Source: Pseudocolwellia sp. AS88 (GTDB lineage Bacteria > Pseudomonadota > Gammaproteobacteria > Enterobacterales > Alteromonadaceae). From it: DNA of 64,000 bases. Location of the stretch: assembly GCF_030551755.1 (NCBI RefSeq), contig NZ_JAUPEC010000019.1, forward strand, positions 1 through 64,000, written 5' to 3'. The position numbers were made by a program, and so were the translations under genes. A model generated the notes under the pieces. That model did no database searches, was not told where the DNA came from, and saw only the letters and a list, made by a program, of their open reading frames with translations. Shown piece after piece: positions 62,938 to 64,000 of this stretch. Every line of letters begins with the position of its first letter. Position 1 is the stretch's first letter.

Positions 62938-64000
62938 ATGGTTATTAAGCCAAAGATTCGTGGTTTTATCTGTACTAATGCACATCCTGTTGGTTGTGAC
63001 GCTCACGTAAATGAGCAAATCGCTTATGTTAAACAGCACGAGCAATCTGCGACTAAACCAAAAAATGTACTCGTTATTGGTGCGTCTACTGGTTATGGAT
63101 TAGCTTCAAGAATTACGGCTGCATTTGGTAATAATGCAAAAACGTTAGGTATTTTCTTCGAAAAGCCACCAACAGAAAAGAAAACAGCTTCAGCAGGTTG
63201 GTACAATACTGCTGCTTTCCAAAAAGCGGCTGACGAAGCCGGTATTTGGTCTAAAAATATTAATGGCGATGCTTTTTCTCATGAGATTAAAGCGAAAGCA
63301 ATTAACACCATTAAAGAAGAATTAGGTCAAATAGACTTAGTGGTATACAGCTTAGCTTCTCCTCGTAGAACAGATCCTGATACAGGTGAAGTTTACTCGT
63401 CAACGCTTAAGCCGATTGGTCAAAGTGTTACGACTAAAAACTTAAATACATCAAAACGTATTATTGACTCAGTGTCTGTTGAAGCGGCTTCAGAAGAAGA
63501 AATTCAAGGTACAATTGACGTAATGGGCGGAGCTGATTGGGAGCTTTGGATCAAAGCTCTTAACGAAGCTGGTGTTTTATCTGAAGGTTTTAAAACCGTT
63601 GCATATACATACATTGGCAAAGAACTTACCTGGCCAATATACGGTAAAGCAACTATAGGTAAAGCGAAAGAAGATTTAGACCGTGCTTCATCTGCAATTA
63701 AAGCTTCTACTCAAAACATTAAAGGCGAAGCATACGTAACGTCTCTTAATGCTGTTGTAACTCAAGCAAGTTCAGCTATTCCTATCATGCCTTTATATAT
63801 TTCAGCCATGTTTAAAGTAATGAAGGCAGACGGGACTTATGAAGGTTGTATTGAGCAAATTCAAAACTTATTCGTTGAAAATATTTATGGTGATACACCA
63901 CGTTTAGATGAAGAAGGACGTTTACGTCAAAACTACAAAGAACTTGAAGATAGTGTTCAACAACGTGTTACAGATATTTGGAACACCGTAGATACAGATA
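62938..64000 (+). CDS. fabV: Enoyl-ACP reductase FabV, cut by the window edge
   Basis: The first 354 codons of an NADH-dependent enoyl-[acyl-carrier-protein] reductase that completes each round of fatty-acid elongation and is naturally poorly inhibited by triclosan. MVIKPKIRGFICTNAHPVGC is the FabV opening; NVLVIGASTGYGLASRI (about 43-59) is the nucleotide site. The Y-x8-K active-site motif sits at Tyr235 and Lys244 (WPIYGKATIGKAK), the numbers reported for characterised FabV. The ATG follows AAGG at seven bases. The family has about 400 residues, so roughly 45 are beyond the window. No frameshift was seen. Confidence 0.95.
   Translation, partial: MVIKPKIRGFICTNAHPVGCDAHVNEQIAYVKQHEQSATKPKNVLVIGASTGYGLASRITAAFGNNAKTLGIFFEKPPTEKKTASAGWYNTAAFQKAADEAGIWSKNINGDAFSHEIKAKAINTIKEELGQIDLVVYSLASPRRTDPDTGEVYSSTLKPIGQSVTTKNLNTSKRIIDSVSVEAASEEEIQGTIDVMGGADWELWIKALNEAGVLSEGFKTVAYTYIGKELTWPIYGKATIGKAKEDLDRASSAIKASTQNIKGEAYVTSLNAVVTQASSAIPIMPLYISAMFKVMKADGTYEGCIEQIQNLFVENIYGDTPRLDEEGRLRQNYKELEDSVQQRVTDIWNTVDTD

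Noticed and set aside
62857-63045. Minus-strand 62-codon frame overlapping the fabV start
   Set aside because: It lies opposite the well-supported fabV N-terminus and has no family features.

Overview
The window looks like chromosome of a low-GC marine gammaproteobacterium of the Alteromonadales, most probably Colwelliaceae (Colwellia, Thalassotalea or a relative). This is an inference from gene content: a Yersinia-type I-F CRISPR repeat, FabV, the bolA/yajG/ampG neighbourhood, MASE1/CHASE and TPR-GGDEF signalling proteins, an unusually long PstC/PstA pair and a large TonB-dependent receptor. Most genes are intact. No tRNA, rRNA, insertion sequence or prophage was seen.

Layout. 1-917 is the leader-distal end of a type I-F CRISPR array; its leader, and probably its cas genes, lie left of the window. 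1185-7108 holds a DMT permease, a LysR regulator, a TPR diguanylate cyclase and a MATE exporter. 7260-16848 is a sugar-acid locus: lipoprotein, sodium symporter, Gfo/Idh/MocA oxidoreductase and ManD mannonate dehydratase on the minus strand, then a divergent LacI regulator and a TonB-dependent receptor. 16954-23736 (minus) carries ppx, ppk, a GcvR-like ACT protein, a PilZ protein and ettA. 24245-28356 is a two-gene nitrate assimilation operon behind a sigma-54 promoter and a candidate NtrC site. 28444-29445 has a CBS-domain protein and a DUF2750 protein. 29845-37584 is phosphate uptake: pstC-pstA-pstB-phoU behind a PHO box, but with no pstS, then a DUF47 protein and pit. 37787-43942 has ppiC, an orphan secreted protein between inverted repeat copies, lrgAB with a LysR gene, and mscS with a DUF481 porin-like gene. 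44491-48765 is tktA-epd-pgk. 48976-56408 is a phosphorelay: a degenerate CHASE kinase on the plus strand facing a hybrid kinase, Hpt and response-regulator operon on the minus strand. 56570-62258 is the ampG-yajG-rlmG-bolA neighbourhood. The last gene, fabV, runs off the right edge.

The strongest unexplained signal is an interspersed repeat family with terminal inverted repeats (core AACCTCAACTCG / CGAGCTGAGGTT). At least seven copies of about 90-270 bp and some lone palindromes lie in gaps between genes. Two of the longest copies are in opposite orientation and bracket the orphan secreted gene at 38906-39346, which also has a perfect 10+10 dyad upstream.

Linked functions: Pst, PhoU, Pit, Ppk and Ppx cover uptake and storage of phosphate, while NtrC/sigma-54 control of NasA would cover nitrogen limitation. 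Starts were moved from the longest open frame in TonB receptor, PilZ, mscS, epd and tktA on the basis of ribosome-binding sites or family length.
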